44,182 nucleotides of DNA from Saprospiraceae bacterium (GTDB lineage: Bacteria > Bacteroidota > Bacteroidia > Chitinophagales > Saprospiraceae): contig JAHDBJ010000038.1 of assembly GCA_020630435.1 (NCBI GenBank), positions 1-44,182 of the forward strand, written 5' to 3'. This document shows, in pieces, positions 24,268 through 32,153 of this stretch. The notes under the pieces are model-generated. The model made no database searches. It was not told where the DNA came from and saw nothing but the letters and a program-made list of their open reading frames with translations. The first letter of the stretch is position 1; each line of letters starts with the position of its first letter. A program made the translations under genes and the position numbers.

Positions 24268-25695
24268 CTAAATATTGTATAAAAACACCACTTTGAGTCC
24301 TAGCATATCAGGCAATAGATTTTCATAATTTTTAAATTTCATATTATAAAATCCTTCGACTTGGAGGGTAAAATCTCTAGCAATGTCAAACTCCACGCCT
24401 GCATTTAGATTAACGGTATAGGGTGTAAATACATTTCTTGTTTCTCTTCGCTCTTTGTCAGGTATTTCTTCTCCTTGAGGATCAACATAAATATATTTAT
24501 ACTTTTGTTTTAGACTAACTTGGCTTCTAAAACTACTACCAATATAAGGAGCAGCAGGCGAACTATCTGAAGTAAAGACATAACGGATTCCTAATCCAAA
24601 TTCCATAAAATCTTGCGTACTCCAAACCGATTGAAGGGTTAAATTTTCTCCAGGTGGTTCAAATGGAGGAACTCTCAAATTATTTATTCCTTCATCTGAA
24701 AAAGCTGTCGTTCGCAAATATTCCGTTTCTCCATATATTCTGAAATTTCCATAAGATATTTCTCCTCGAACACCTGTTTGATAACCACCACTTACAATTT
24801 CACTTGTATCACTTGCAAACTCAAAAGGAGAAATTCCTCCACCAATGGTTATACCTACATTATAACTTCTAGGTTTAGGAATGATAAAACGTTCATTATT
24901 AATCCAGTTTTCATCTGCTTCAAGTGCTTCAAAAGCATTCGCATTGACAGGGGTCATCACATAATCAATACTATTTCTATATTTTGGTAATTTTGCTACT
25001 TTCTTTATTTTTCTTTTCTTTTTTTGAAACGTCATATTTGACTTATGTTCTGATATAGCCGACTTTTTTATCGTTGGACTATTAGATCCTGACATAGTGT
25101 TGTCTGGATATTTTTTTGATACTGTAATATTTTTGGGGGTAGGAATACTCCATTTTCTAACTGTCTTATTAGTAGGAAGAACCTTAGGTTTTTTTTGAGC
25201 AATAGGCTTAGAAGAATTATTAGCAGTTTTAATACTCAACAATTTAGTCGAACTTACAGTTAAGCGGTTTTTAGAAATAGGTTCAGTTTTTATAATATCC
25301 TTTTTAGTCTTTTTTAAAGATATAGTTTTTTCTACTGTATTTTTCGTATTTTCAGTTTCTTTATTACTTAATACTTTTTTATTAATTATCGTCTTTTCCC
25401 CTAGTTTAGAAATTTGCTTATCGACATTTTCAGGTTCTTTTTTATTAAGTACTTTTTTGACAGCTTTCAGTGCTGATTCAGAACGTTCGAGTTTAATATA
25501 TAGGTAAGCACTAAATAATATTAAAAGTAAAATTACTGCTGCTGAAGAATATTTATACCAATCAGAACGTAATGATGCAAAGCGTCTTTGTTTCAAGGTC
25601 ATTGAAAGGTGTTTCCAATCGACTTCTTTATTATTGAAAGATTGAACTTGTTTCAGCTTGTCTTTAAATATTTTATCAAAATCTTTATCAAGCAT
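24268..25695 (-). CDS. Putative anti-sigma factor fused to an outer-membrane-barrel-like C-terminus
   Basis: A 475-residue protein in three parts. Residues 1-50 are a charged cytoplasmic segment (DKIFKDKLKQVQSF) like those of ECF partners; residues about 51-68 are a membrane helix; residues about 75-255 are a Lys/Thr/Ser-rich spacer; residues about 270-475 alternate like an outer-membrane beta-barrel (VGITIGGGISPFEF; FGLGIRYVFTSDSSPAAPYIG; FTLQVEGFYNMKFKNYENLL) and end in hydrophobic/aromatic residues. It overlaps the ECF sigma gene by 8 nt, so it is likely its regulator, but no known anti-sigma motif is certain. Confidence 0.65.
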   Translation of the reverse strand: MLDKDFDKIFKDKLKQVQSFNNKEVDWKHLSMTLKQRRFASLRSDWYKYSSAAVILLLILFSAYLYIKLERSESALKAVKKVLNKKEPENVDKQISKLGEKTIINKKVLSNKETENTKNTVEKTISLKKTKKDIIKTEPISKNRLTVSSTKLLSIKTANNSSKPIAQKKPKVLPTNKTVRKWSIPTPKNITVSKKYPDNTMSGSNSPTIKKSAISEHKSNMTFQKKKRKIKKVAKLPKYRNSIDYVMTPVNANAFEALEADENWINNERFIIPKPRSYNVGITIGGGISPFEFASDTSEIVSGGYQTGVRGEISYGNFRIYGETEYLRTTAFSDEGINNLRVPPFEPPGENLTLQSVWSTQDFMEFGLGIRYVFTSDSSPAAPYIGSSFRSQVSLKQKYKYIYVDPQGEEIPDKERRETRNVFTPYTVNLNAGVEFDIARDFTLQVEGFYNMKFKNYENLLPDMLGLKVVFLYNI

Positions 25696-26242
25696 GTTTA
25701 CTAATTTTACCTTCTTTTTTTTGAATCATAGTCCTCAATTTCATTCTAGCTTTTGCTAAGTTAGATTTAGATGCTCCTATGGTTATTCCCAATTTTTCTG
25801 CAATTTCTGGGTGTTTATACCCTTCTATAACATGAAGATTAAAAACCATTCGATAAGAGGGAGGTAAATCTTGAACCATTTTCAACATTTCCTTAACTGA
25901 AAGTTGAACAATCGCATCGGCATCAATTTGATAATATTGAACATGAACTAAATCGACTACTGTTGGTTGATTAACACTCCTTCTATAATAGTCAATTGCT
26001 GTATTAACCAATATTTTATTCAACCAAGCCTTAAAAGAGAGGTGAGGGCTATATTTATCAATTTTTATAAATACTTTCAAAAACGCATCATTCAGCATTT
26101 CCCTTGCCTCTTCTTCATTTCGGGCATATCGAGAGCAGACTGTCATCCCATAATTATAAAAAAAATGGTATAACTGTTTTTGATTTTCTGCATTGTTACT
26201 TCTACAGCCCTCTATGACTGAAGCAAGTTCCTCACTAGTCAT
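25688..26242 (-). CDS. ECF-type RNA polymerase sigma factor
   Basis: The 184-residue sigma-70 family member contains region 2 (FYNYGMTVCSRYARNEEEAREMLNDAFLKVF, then SFKAWLNKILVNTAIDYYRR) and region 4 (LPPSYRMVFNLHVIEGYKHPEIAEKLGITIGASKSNLAKARMKL); regions 1 and 3 are absent, as in ECF factors. It probably responds to an envelope signal through the overlapping downstream partner. A possible autoregulatory promoter lies a few bases upstream. Start ATG 26242. Confidence 0.93.
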   Translation of the reverse strand: MTSEELASVIEGCRSNNAENQKQLYHFFYNYGMTVCSRYARNEEEAREMLNDAFLKVFIKIDKYSPHLSFKAWLNKILVNTAIDYYRRSVNQPTVVDLVHVQYYQIDADAIVQLSVKEMLKMVQDLPPSYRMVFNLHVIEGYKHPEIAEKLGITIGASKSNLAKARMKLRTMIQKKEGKISKHA

Positions 26243-26252
26243 ATTCTCGTTT

Positions 26253-26283
26253 TTATCACGTATTTATTGATTAAAAGGTTGCC
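26253..26283 (-). promoter_or_regulatory. Candidate ECF-dependent promoter of the sigma gene
   Basis: On the minus strand GGCAACCTTTT (from 26283) is followed by ACGTGATAA (26261-26253), giving AAC-N17-CGT, which resembles ECF -35/-10 pairs. The same GCAACCTTTT element with the same spacing lies before the PepSY-like lipoprotein gene. It would make a very short 5' leader. Autoregulation is inferred. Confidence 0.45.
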
Positions 26284-26474
26284 TAAGTGTACCAACAATA
26301 TAAAACAAATAAAGCAAAACAATATTATAACGTATTTTTTTGTTCTAGTACACTCGGATTTAGACAACGTTCATAAATATAGGAAAAACAATTAATTTAG
26401 TTTTATGTAAACGCAATTAATTTACTTTATAATATAAAATGGACAAAAGTATATTTACAAACTCGCAATAATTG

Positions 26475-26482
26475 TATATTTG
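26475..26482 (+). promoter_or_regulatory. Putative -7 element TATATTTG of the sensor kinase gene
   Basis: A perfect TAnnTTTG match 76 nt before the GTG start of the kinase. No TTG stands at the expected -33 distance. The 315-nt gap between the divergent sigma and kinase genes otherwise shows only the ECF-like motif and AT-rich DNA. Confidence 0.4.
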
Positions 26483-26557
26483 TTACGCTCGTTTTTCATT
26501 ATCAATTTAAAGTATTAAGCATATTGGATCTAACATCCTACTTCAAAAATCAACTTT

Positions 26558-27736
26558 GTGAATTTTTACGATAAAAAATCAAGATGGAAAATTTATTTGA
26601 CTTTAACAGCTATAGTTATTGTAAGTGTTTCTTTGTTAGTGTCAAATTACTTAGCCAATCGAATTGCTGAAGGAGAAAAGCGTAGTGTTCAACTCATGCT
26701 TCAGGCTTATCAATCTATCAATATACCATCTGAGATTGACGCTCCTATTGGAGGGAATACCGATCTTGCTTTATTTGTTTTGGAAAAAAATACAACTATC
26801 CCGATTATTGTTTTAAATGGAAGCGGTGAAATAGAAATGGCTGCAAACTTTGGAGAGGAATTAGATTATAATTTTGAGTATTTAGAAGGCGTATTAAAAG
26901 CTTGGAGAAAAAGTGGCGCTCAACCTGAAAAACTTAGCCATGAACTCGGAAGTTATTATATCTACTATTCTCATTCTTGGTTATTATCAGCTCTAAAGTA
27001 TTTTCCAATTTTAAACTTTCTGCTAATTGGCTCTTTTATTGCCATTGCATACCTACTATTTAGTTCTTCAAGAAGAGCAGAACAAAACCGTGTTTGGGTT
27101 GGAATGGCAAAAGAAACTGCTCACCAATTGGGTACTCCTATATCTGGTATAATGGCTTGGATAGAACATCTTAAACTAATGGAAAGTGATAATCCTGAAA
27201 TGAAAGATATTGTAACAGAATTAACGAAGGATGTACAACGTCTAGATCTTGTGGCTGATAGGTTTTCAAAAATAGGTTCTGAACCTGAACTAAAAGAAGC
27301 AAATGCCTTTGATGTTCTAGAACGAAATTTCAAATATATGGAAAAGCGTTCTCCTAGAAAAGTCAATTTTATATATCCTCCAAGAAATCAAGAGGAGTAT
27401 AAAATATATATTAATGGTCATCTATTTGATTGGGTCGTTGAGAACCTATTGCGCAATGCCTTAGATGCGATGGGGGGAAAAGGTGAAATATCTGCTGAAA
27501 TTTATGATGATAATAAATTCATCTATTTTGATTTAATCGATTCTGGTAAAGGGATTCCAAGTTCAAAGTTTAAAACTATTTTTCAGCCTGGATATACTAC
27601 TAAAAAAAGAGGATGGGGCTTAGGATTATCTTTGACAAAAAGAATTATAGAAAGTTATCATTCTGGTAAAATTTTCGTTAAAAAATCCATACAAGGAGAG
27701 GGAACAACATTTACCATTCAACTACCTAAGAAATAA
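26558..27736 (+). CDS. Membrane sensor histidine kinase
   Basis: The 392-residue protein has membrane helices at about 11-30 and 145-168 framing a small extracytoplasmic sensor domain, then a kinase core: H box AKETAHQLGTPISGI (phospho-acceptor His189), N box VVENLLRNALDAM, G1 DSGKGIP and G2 KKRGWGLGLSLTKRII. It autophosphorylates on His; no response regulator gene is adjacent, so the partner is unknown. GTG 26558 is the only start that keeps the first membrane helix. A decayed copy of its C-terminus lies about 200 nt downstream. Confidence 0.92.
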   Translation: MNFYDKKSRWKIYLTLTAIVIVSVSLLVSNYLANRIAEGEKRSVQLMLQAYQSINIPSEIDAPIGGNTDLALFVLEKNTTIPIIVLNGSGEIEMAANFGEELDYNFEYLEGVLKAWRKSGAQPEKLSHELGSYYIYYSHSWLLSALKYFPILNFLLIGSFIAIAYLLFSSSRRAEQNRVWVGMAKETAHQLGTPISGIMAWIEHLKLMESDNPEMKDIVTELTKDVQRLDLVADRFSKIGSEPELKEANAFDVLERNFKYMEKRSPRKVNFIYPPRNQEEYKIYINGHLFDWVVENLLRNALDAMGGKGEISAEIYDDNKFIYFDLIDSGKGIPSSKFKTIFQPGYTTKKRGWGLGLSLTKRIIESYHSGKIFVKKSIQGEGTTFTIQLPKK

Positions 27737-27932
27737 AACACTTTTAAAAAAGGGAAGAATAAAATTAAAGAATCCTAATTATATCATAACAAAATTGGTA
27801 ATAAGGTGTCATTAAGCCCATCATATAACAAGATACTTAAATCTATAAATAGTCTATTTTGAGTATCTAAACTATTTTTCATCTATCTATTATCCAAAAA
27901 TAATTTATTTTCCTTGTGCATTACTTATCTTT

Positions 27933-28073
27933 ACCTCAAGAAAGGGATATAAAATATATGAGTTTTCCCTAATGATGCGAATTGTAAAAACGTATCTTTC
28001 TGGCAAGATTTTTGTGCGAAACTTAATGCTAGGAGAGGGAATAATATTTATGATTTAGTTACTAAAGAAATAG
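27933..28073 (+). pseudogene. Decayed duplicate of the histidine kinase C-terminus
   Basis: In one frame this segment reads TSRKGYKIYEFSLMMRIVKT, then YLSGKIFVRNLMLGEGIIFM, an ILE and a TAG, then LLKK and TAG. The end of the intact kinase reads KRIIESYHSGKIFVKK, SIQGEGTTFTIQLPKK. SGKIFV and GEG are shared exactly, and the final LxKK-stop is retained behind an in-frame stop. The likely history is a tandem duplication of a kinase gene followed by deletion and decay. The rest of the 395-nt gap (27737-28131) shows nothing else. Confidence 0.75.
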
Positions 28074-28131
28074 GACAATTTTGAAGAATACCTATTCAGG
28101 CTGTGGATATTTATCTCAGACTTCTACCCCA

Positions 28132-30720
28132 ATGTCTAGGTGTAGAGTCAAAACTTTCCTATTGCAAATACTTTTCCTTCTATTTTTTCTTCCTTTTTCT
28201 TTTTCATACTCTTATTCTACAGATATAGAAATTTTAGTAGTTGGTGAAAATAATGAGCCACTAATTGGTGCCAATGTTACTGGTCCTACTCAACAGGATG
28301 GTACATACAAATTTGCGGGTATTACTGACTTTGATGGTAAGATTATTATAAGACATTTGGCACTACGTGATACCGTTCAGATTTCATATACTGGATACAA
28401 TACTTTAAAAAAACCTTTATACAAACTTCGGAATCAATTCAAAGAAAAAGGAAAAATCAGGCTTGACCCTACCATTGAGTTAACAGAAATAGAAATTGTT
28501 GGAGCTACAAAGTTTAGTGAAAAGGAGCGGAATATTCCTTCTGTTGTCCAAGCAATTACTGCAAAAGAAATAGCTTTATCTAATCCCCAAAATACCGCCG
28601 AAGTACTTGAAGATGGAGGCCAAGTCTATGTTCAGCGAACACAATCTGGTGGTGGTAGTCCCGTTATTCGAGGTTTTGAAGCCAACAAAGTGTTGATAGT
28701 TTTAGATGGGGTTCGTATGAATAATGCAATATACCGAAATGGGCATTTACAATCTATTTTAACAGTTGACAACGCAGCATTAGAACGTGCAGAAGTAGTA
28801 TTTGGTCCTGCTGCTGTTATCTATGGTAGTGATGCATTAGGAGGAGTATTAGCACTTTCCACTAAAGATCCCAAATTAAAGTTTAATCGTGATGAACCTG
28901 CGATAAGCGAAACGGGTTTTTTCACAAGATATTCTACTGTCAATGATGAAAAAACAGCTCATCTAGATCTAATGTTTGGTGGAGAACAATGGGGTTCATT
29001 CAGTAGTTTCACCTATTCTGATTTCAATTTTGTGCGAGCTGGTAGTCGTAAACCCATAGGGTTGGATTCTATTCCAGACAACTGGCTTCGTAACGAATAC
29101 ATTCGAATACAGAATGGGGATGATATTATCGTTAGGAATCAAGACCCTTTAGATCAAAGGGCTTATAATTTAAACCTTAATACGCAAACGAAGACAGGAT
29201 ATAGTCAAATTGATTTTATACAAAAAATCAAATATAAACCTAGTAACGATCTGATCTTTACTATGAATTTTCAATTTTCTAACTCTAGTGATATTCCACG
29301 TTATGATCAACTGACTGCTCGGAAAAGTGGTAAATTAAAATTTGCTGAATGGCACTATGATCCTCAGGTTCGTAAAATGCTTTCTCTAAGAGCTGATATA
29401 TTTAAAGAAAATCGATTTTTCAATAAAGGAATTATTACCGCCGCTTATCAACATATCGAGGAAGATAGAATCAGAAGAAAACGGAATAGTCGGCTTAGAG
29501 AACGTCAACGAGAGGATGTCTATGTAGGGAGTTTAAACCTAGATTTCAAAAAAGCCTTTGATAATGAAGAACGTAGTAAGGTTTCTTATGGATTAGAATA
29601 TACTTATAACTATGTTGACTCCAATGCAGATATTTTTGATATACGTTCAAAAGAACGCTATCCTGCTGTAACCCGTTATCCTGGTGGAGGAAGTATATCG
29701 AATTCTCTTGCTGCATATACTAGTTATTCTTGGCGTAATGAAGCAGACAACCTTAACCTTATTGGTGGATTGAGGTTCACCAATTACAATTTGACTTCAA
29801 ATTTTAATGACGATGTTAATCTCATTGAATGGCCCTTTCAAAAAATAGAATTAAATAATAGAAATAGGCTAACAGGAAGTGTGGGGTTAACGTTCACTCC
29901 TAATCAATGGCGATTCAGAACCTTAGTATCGTCAGCATTTAGAACCCCTAATGTTGATGATTTATCTAAAATAAGGATTAAAGATGGTTTCATTACTGTT
30001 CCTAATCCAGAGTTAAGTCACGAATATGCTTACACAGGAGAAGTAACTATCGGACGGGAATTTGGAAAGCAAGAAAGTAAAAATAATGTAACATATGGAA
30101 CACTAGCTAAAATTAGTACAACAGGTTTTTATACGCTTATTGACAATGCTATTGTTAGAAAACCAACTTCATACGTTATTGACGGTGAAGAACGAACGAC
30201 CATCATTGATGAAACTGGTGAAGAACAGATCATGATTGGAAATACTAATGCTGCTAGTGCATTTATATATGGGATTTCTGGAAACTTTGATCTTGATATT
30301 AATTCCAATTGGCATTTTGATGCTAGTGTGAGTTTTACTAAAGGGCGATACACCTCAGGTATTACAGAACAAGATACCTTGCTCCCTCTTTCTCATATCC
30401 CACCTCTTTATGGTAAAGCTACGATTGGTTATAAATTGGATAAATGGAATCTAGAAGGGGTTGTAAAATTCAATGCAAAAAAGCCTATTGAGGAATATGA
30501 TCCTACTAGTGGTAATTCTGATAATTTAGACGAAGCTGTTGAAGGTTTTGGAACACCTGCATGGGTTACGTATAATTTATACAGTTCCTATCAATTGTCT
30601 AAAGCGATCCAACTAAATATTGGCGTTGAAAATATTCTCGATTTACATTATAGAACCTTTGCTTCTGGTGTTTCTGCTCCTGGGAGAAATTTTGTCGTTA
30701 CAGTAAGAGGAAATTTCTAA
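28132..30720 (+). CDS. TonB-dependent outer-membrane receptor (heme/hemoglobin-like group)
   Basis: About 862 residues: signal peptide (KTFLLQILFLLFFLPFSFSYS), a carboxypeptidase-regulatory-like domain (EPLIGANVTGPTQQDGTYKF), a plug domain (about 140-260, with SPVIRGFEANKVLIVLDGVR and VFGPAAVIYGSDALGG), and a 22-strand type barrel ending in VVTVRGNF. The plug sequence, RNGHLQSILTVDNAALERAEVVFGP, is close to heme/hemoglobin receptors, but the ligand is not proven. ATG 28132 is chosen over the TTG at 28081 because it starts a clean signal peptide. The stop lies one base from that of the convergent rimO. Confidence 0.9.
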   Translation: MSRCRVKTFLLQILFLLFFLPFSFSYSYSTDIEILVVGENNEPLIGANVTGPTQQDGTYKFAGITDFDGKIIIRHLALRDTVQISYTGYNTLKKPLYKLRNQFKEKGKIRLDPTIELTEIEIVGATKFSEKERNIPSVVQAITAKEIALSNPQNTAEVLEDGGQVYVQRTQSGGGSPVIRGFEANKVLIVLDGVRMNNAIYRNGHLQSILTVDNAALERAEVVFGPAAVIYGSDALGGVLALSTKDPKLKFNRDEPAISETGFFTRYSTVNDEKTAHLDLMFGGEQWGSFSSFTYSDFNFVRAGSRKPIGLDSIPDNWLRNEYIRIQNGDDIIVRNQDPLDQRAYNLNLNTQTKTGYSQIDFIQKIKYKPSNDLIFTMNFQFSNSSDIPRYDQLTARKSGKLKFAEWHYDPQVRKMLSLRADIFKENRFFNKGIITAAYQHIEEDRIRRKRNSRLRERQREDVYVGSLNLDFKKAFDNEERSKVSYGLEYTYNYVDSNADIFDIRSKERYPAVTRYPGGGSISNSLAAYTSYSWRNEADNLNLIGGLRFTNYNLTSNFNDDVNLIEWPFQKIELNNRNRLTGSVGLTFTPNQWRFRTLVSSAFRTPNVDDLSKIRIKDGFITVPNPELSHEYAYTGEVTIGREFGKQESKNNVTYGTLAKISTTGFYTLIDNAIVRKPTSYVIDGEERTTIIDETGEEQIMIGNTNAASAFIYGISGNFDLDINSNWHFDASVSFTKGRYTSGITEQDTLLPLSHIPPLYGKATIGYKLDKWNLEGVVKFNAKKPIEEYDPTSGNSDNLDEAVEGFGTPAWVTYNLYSSYQLSKAIQLNIGVENILDLHYRTFASGVSAPGRNFVVTVRGNF

Positions 30721-30721
30721 G

Positions 30722-32029
30722 TTATACTACCTCTCCAATCAAATCATATTCGGTAGCGTCTATAATTTTCACCTTTGCAAAATCCCCAATCCTAACAAAA
30801 TTTTTCGAAGCATCTACCAATACTTCATTATCTACTTCAGGCGAATCATATTCTGTACGCCCAATAAAATGAGCACCCTCTTTTCTATCAAATAAAACTT
30901 TTAGTGTTTGTCCAATCTTTGCTTGATTTTTTTCAAAAGAAATAGATTGTTGAATTTCCATAATACGATTAGCTCTTTCCCTTTTCACCTCAGCAGGAAC
31001 ATCATCCTCTACTTCATATGCTAAAGTATTTTCTTCGTGAGAATACTGAAACACTCCTACTCTATCAAACTGCATATCTTTTACAAAATCACATAGATCC
31101 TGAAATTCTTCTTCTGTTTCTCCTGGATAACCAACAAGGAAAGTTGTTCGAATAGCTATCTTCGGAATTTGTGTTCTAGCTCTTTTTATCAATGCTCTTT
31201 GTGCTTCTTGAGTAATCTGGCGACGCATCCGCTCCAAAACCGCATCATTGGCATGCTGAAGCGGTATATCTAAGTAATTACAAACTTCGCTTCGTTTAGA
31301 CATTGCGTCAAAAATTTCTACTGGGAACTTACTCGGATAGGCATAATGTAAACGTATCCATTCAATTCCTTCTACATCTGCTAATGCTTCTAATAACTCC
31401 GATAATGCTCTTTTTTTATAAATATCTAAACCATAATAGGTCAATTCTTGTGCAATAAGCATTAATTCTTTAACACCCAACTTTGCTAGATTTTTAGCTT
31501 CTTTAACTAAATCTTCAATAGGTTTAGAAATATGCTTTCCTCTCATCAAAGGAATAGCACAAAAAGAGCAAGTCCGATTACACCCTTCAGAGATTTTCAG
31601 ATATGCGAAGTGCTTAGGAGTTGTAATAACACGCTCACCTATTAGCTCATGTTTATAATCTGCATTAAGCTTTGATAGTAATGCTGGCAATTCAAGCGTC
31701 CCAAAATAAGCATCGACCTCAGGAATTTCTTGTTCTAAATCATCTTTATACCGTTGAGATAAGCAACCTGTAACATATAATTTTTCAATATCTCCTGCTT
31801 TTTTTATTGCTGCATATTCAAGGATTGTATTGATGGACTCTTCTTTTGCCAAATCTATAAAGCCACAAGTATTTACAATTACAATATTCGCATCCTCTTC
31901 ACTATCATGGGCAACCTCATAATCATTTCCTTTTAATTGGGTAATAATATTTTCGGAATCCACTAAATTCTTGGAGCATCCTAGAGTAATTACATTTACT
32001 TTATCCTTACGAAGTGTTCTTGCTTTCAT
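30722..32029 (-). CDS. rimO: Ribosomal protein S12 methylthiotransferase RimO
   Basis: A 435-residue radical-SAM methylthiotransferase: N-terminal UPF0004 domain with cluster cysteines in TLGCSKN, VNTCGF and VTGCLSQ; radical-SAM motif EGCNRTCSFCAIPLMRGKH (CxxxCxxC); and a C-terminal TRAM domain (about 370-435). The SKNLVDSE N-terminus and the IPLMRGKH stretch identify RimO rather than MiaB. It adds a methylthio group to an aspartate of ribosomal protein S12. It is monocistronic and converges with the receptor gene. Start ATG 32029. Confidence 0.95.
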   Translation of the reverse strand: MKARTLRKDKVNVITLGCSKNLVDSENIITQLKGNDYEVAHDSEEDANIVIVNTCGFIDLAKEESINTILEYAAIKKAGDIEKLYVTGCLSQRYKDDLEQEIPEVDAYFGTLELPALLSKLNADYKHELIGERVITTPKHFAYLKISEGCNRTCSFCAIPLMRGKHISKPIEDLVKEAKNLAKLGVKELMLIAQELTYYGLDIYKKRALSELLEALADVEGIEWIRLHYAYPSKFPVEIFDAMSKRSEVCNYLDIPLQHANDAVLERMRRQITQEAQRALIKRARTQIPKIAIRTTFLVGYPGETEEEFQDLCDFVKDMQFDRVGVFQYSHEENTLAYEVEDDVPAEVKRERANRIMEIQQSISFEKNQAKIGQTLKVLFDRKEGAHFIGRTEYDSPEVDNEVLVDASKNFVRIGDFAKVKIIDATEYDLIGEVV

Positions 32030-32033
32030 GGTA

Positions 32034-32041
32034 CAAAGATA
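32034..32041 (-). promoter_or_regulatory. Putative -7 element TATCTTTG directly before rimO
   Basis: A perfect TAnnTTTG match whose expected transcription start falls on or within a few bases of the rimO ATG, implying a leaderless or nearly leaderless mRNA. No TTG is found 17-23 nt upstream. Confidence 0.4.
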
Positions 32042-32079
32042 AGATAAGGGTAACTTTATTTACTTTTTTATAAAGAAGT

Positions 32080-32120
32080 TCTTAAAAAATAAAAGCCTGT
32101 CGGAAATCCAACAGGCTTTA
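32080..32120 (-). terminator. Intrinsic terminator after the T9SS cargo gene
   Basis: On the minus strand AAAGCCTGT (32119-32111) and ACAGGCTTT (32100-32092) form a 9-bp stem, extended by GG/CC after a mismatch, followed by TATTTTTT. It lies 34 nt after the stop at 32154. Confidence 0.82.
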
Positions 32121-32153
32121 GATATATAAAATAGTTATGTTATCCTTTGGTTT

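Noticed and set aside
27737-28131. Cobalamin or other riboswitch before the TonB-dependent receptor
   Set aside because: No aptamer-like core was recognised; the sequence is explained in part by the kinase gene remnant.
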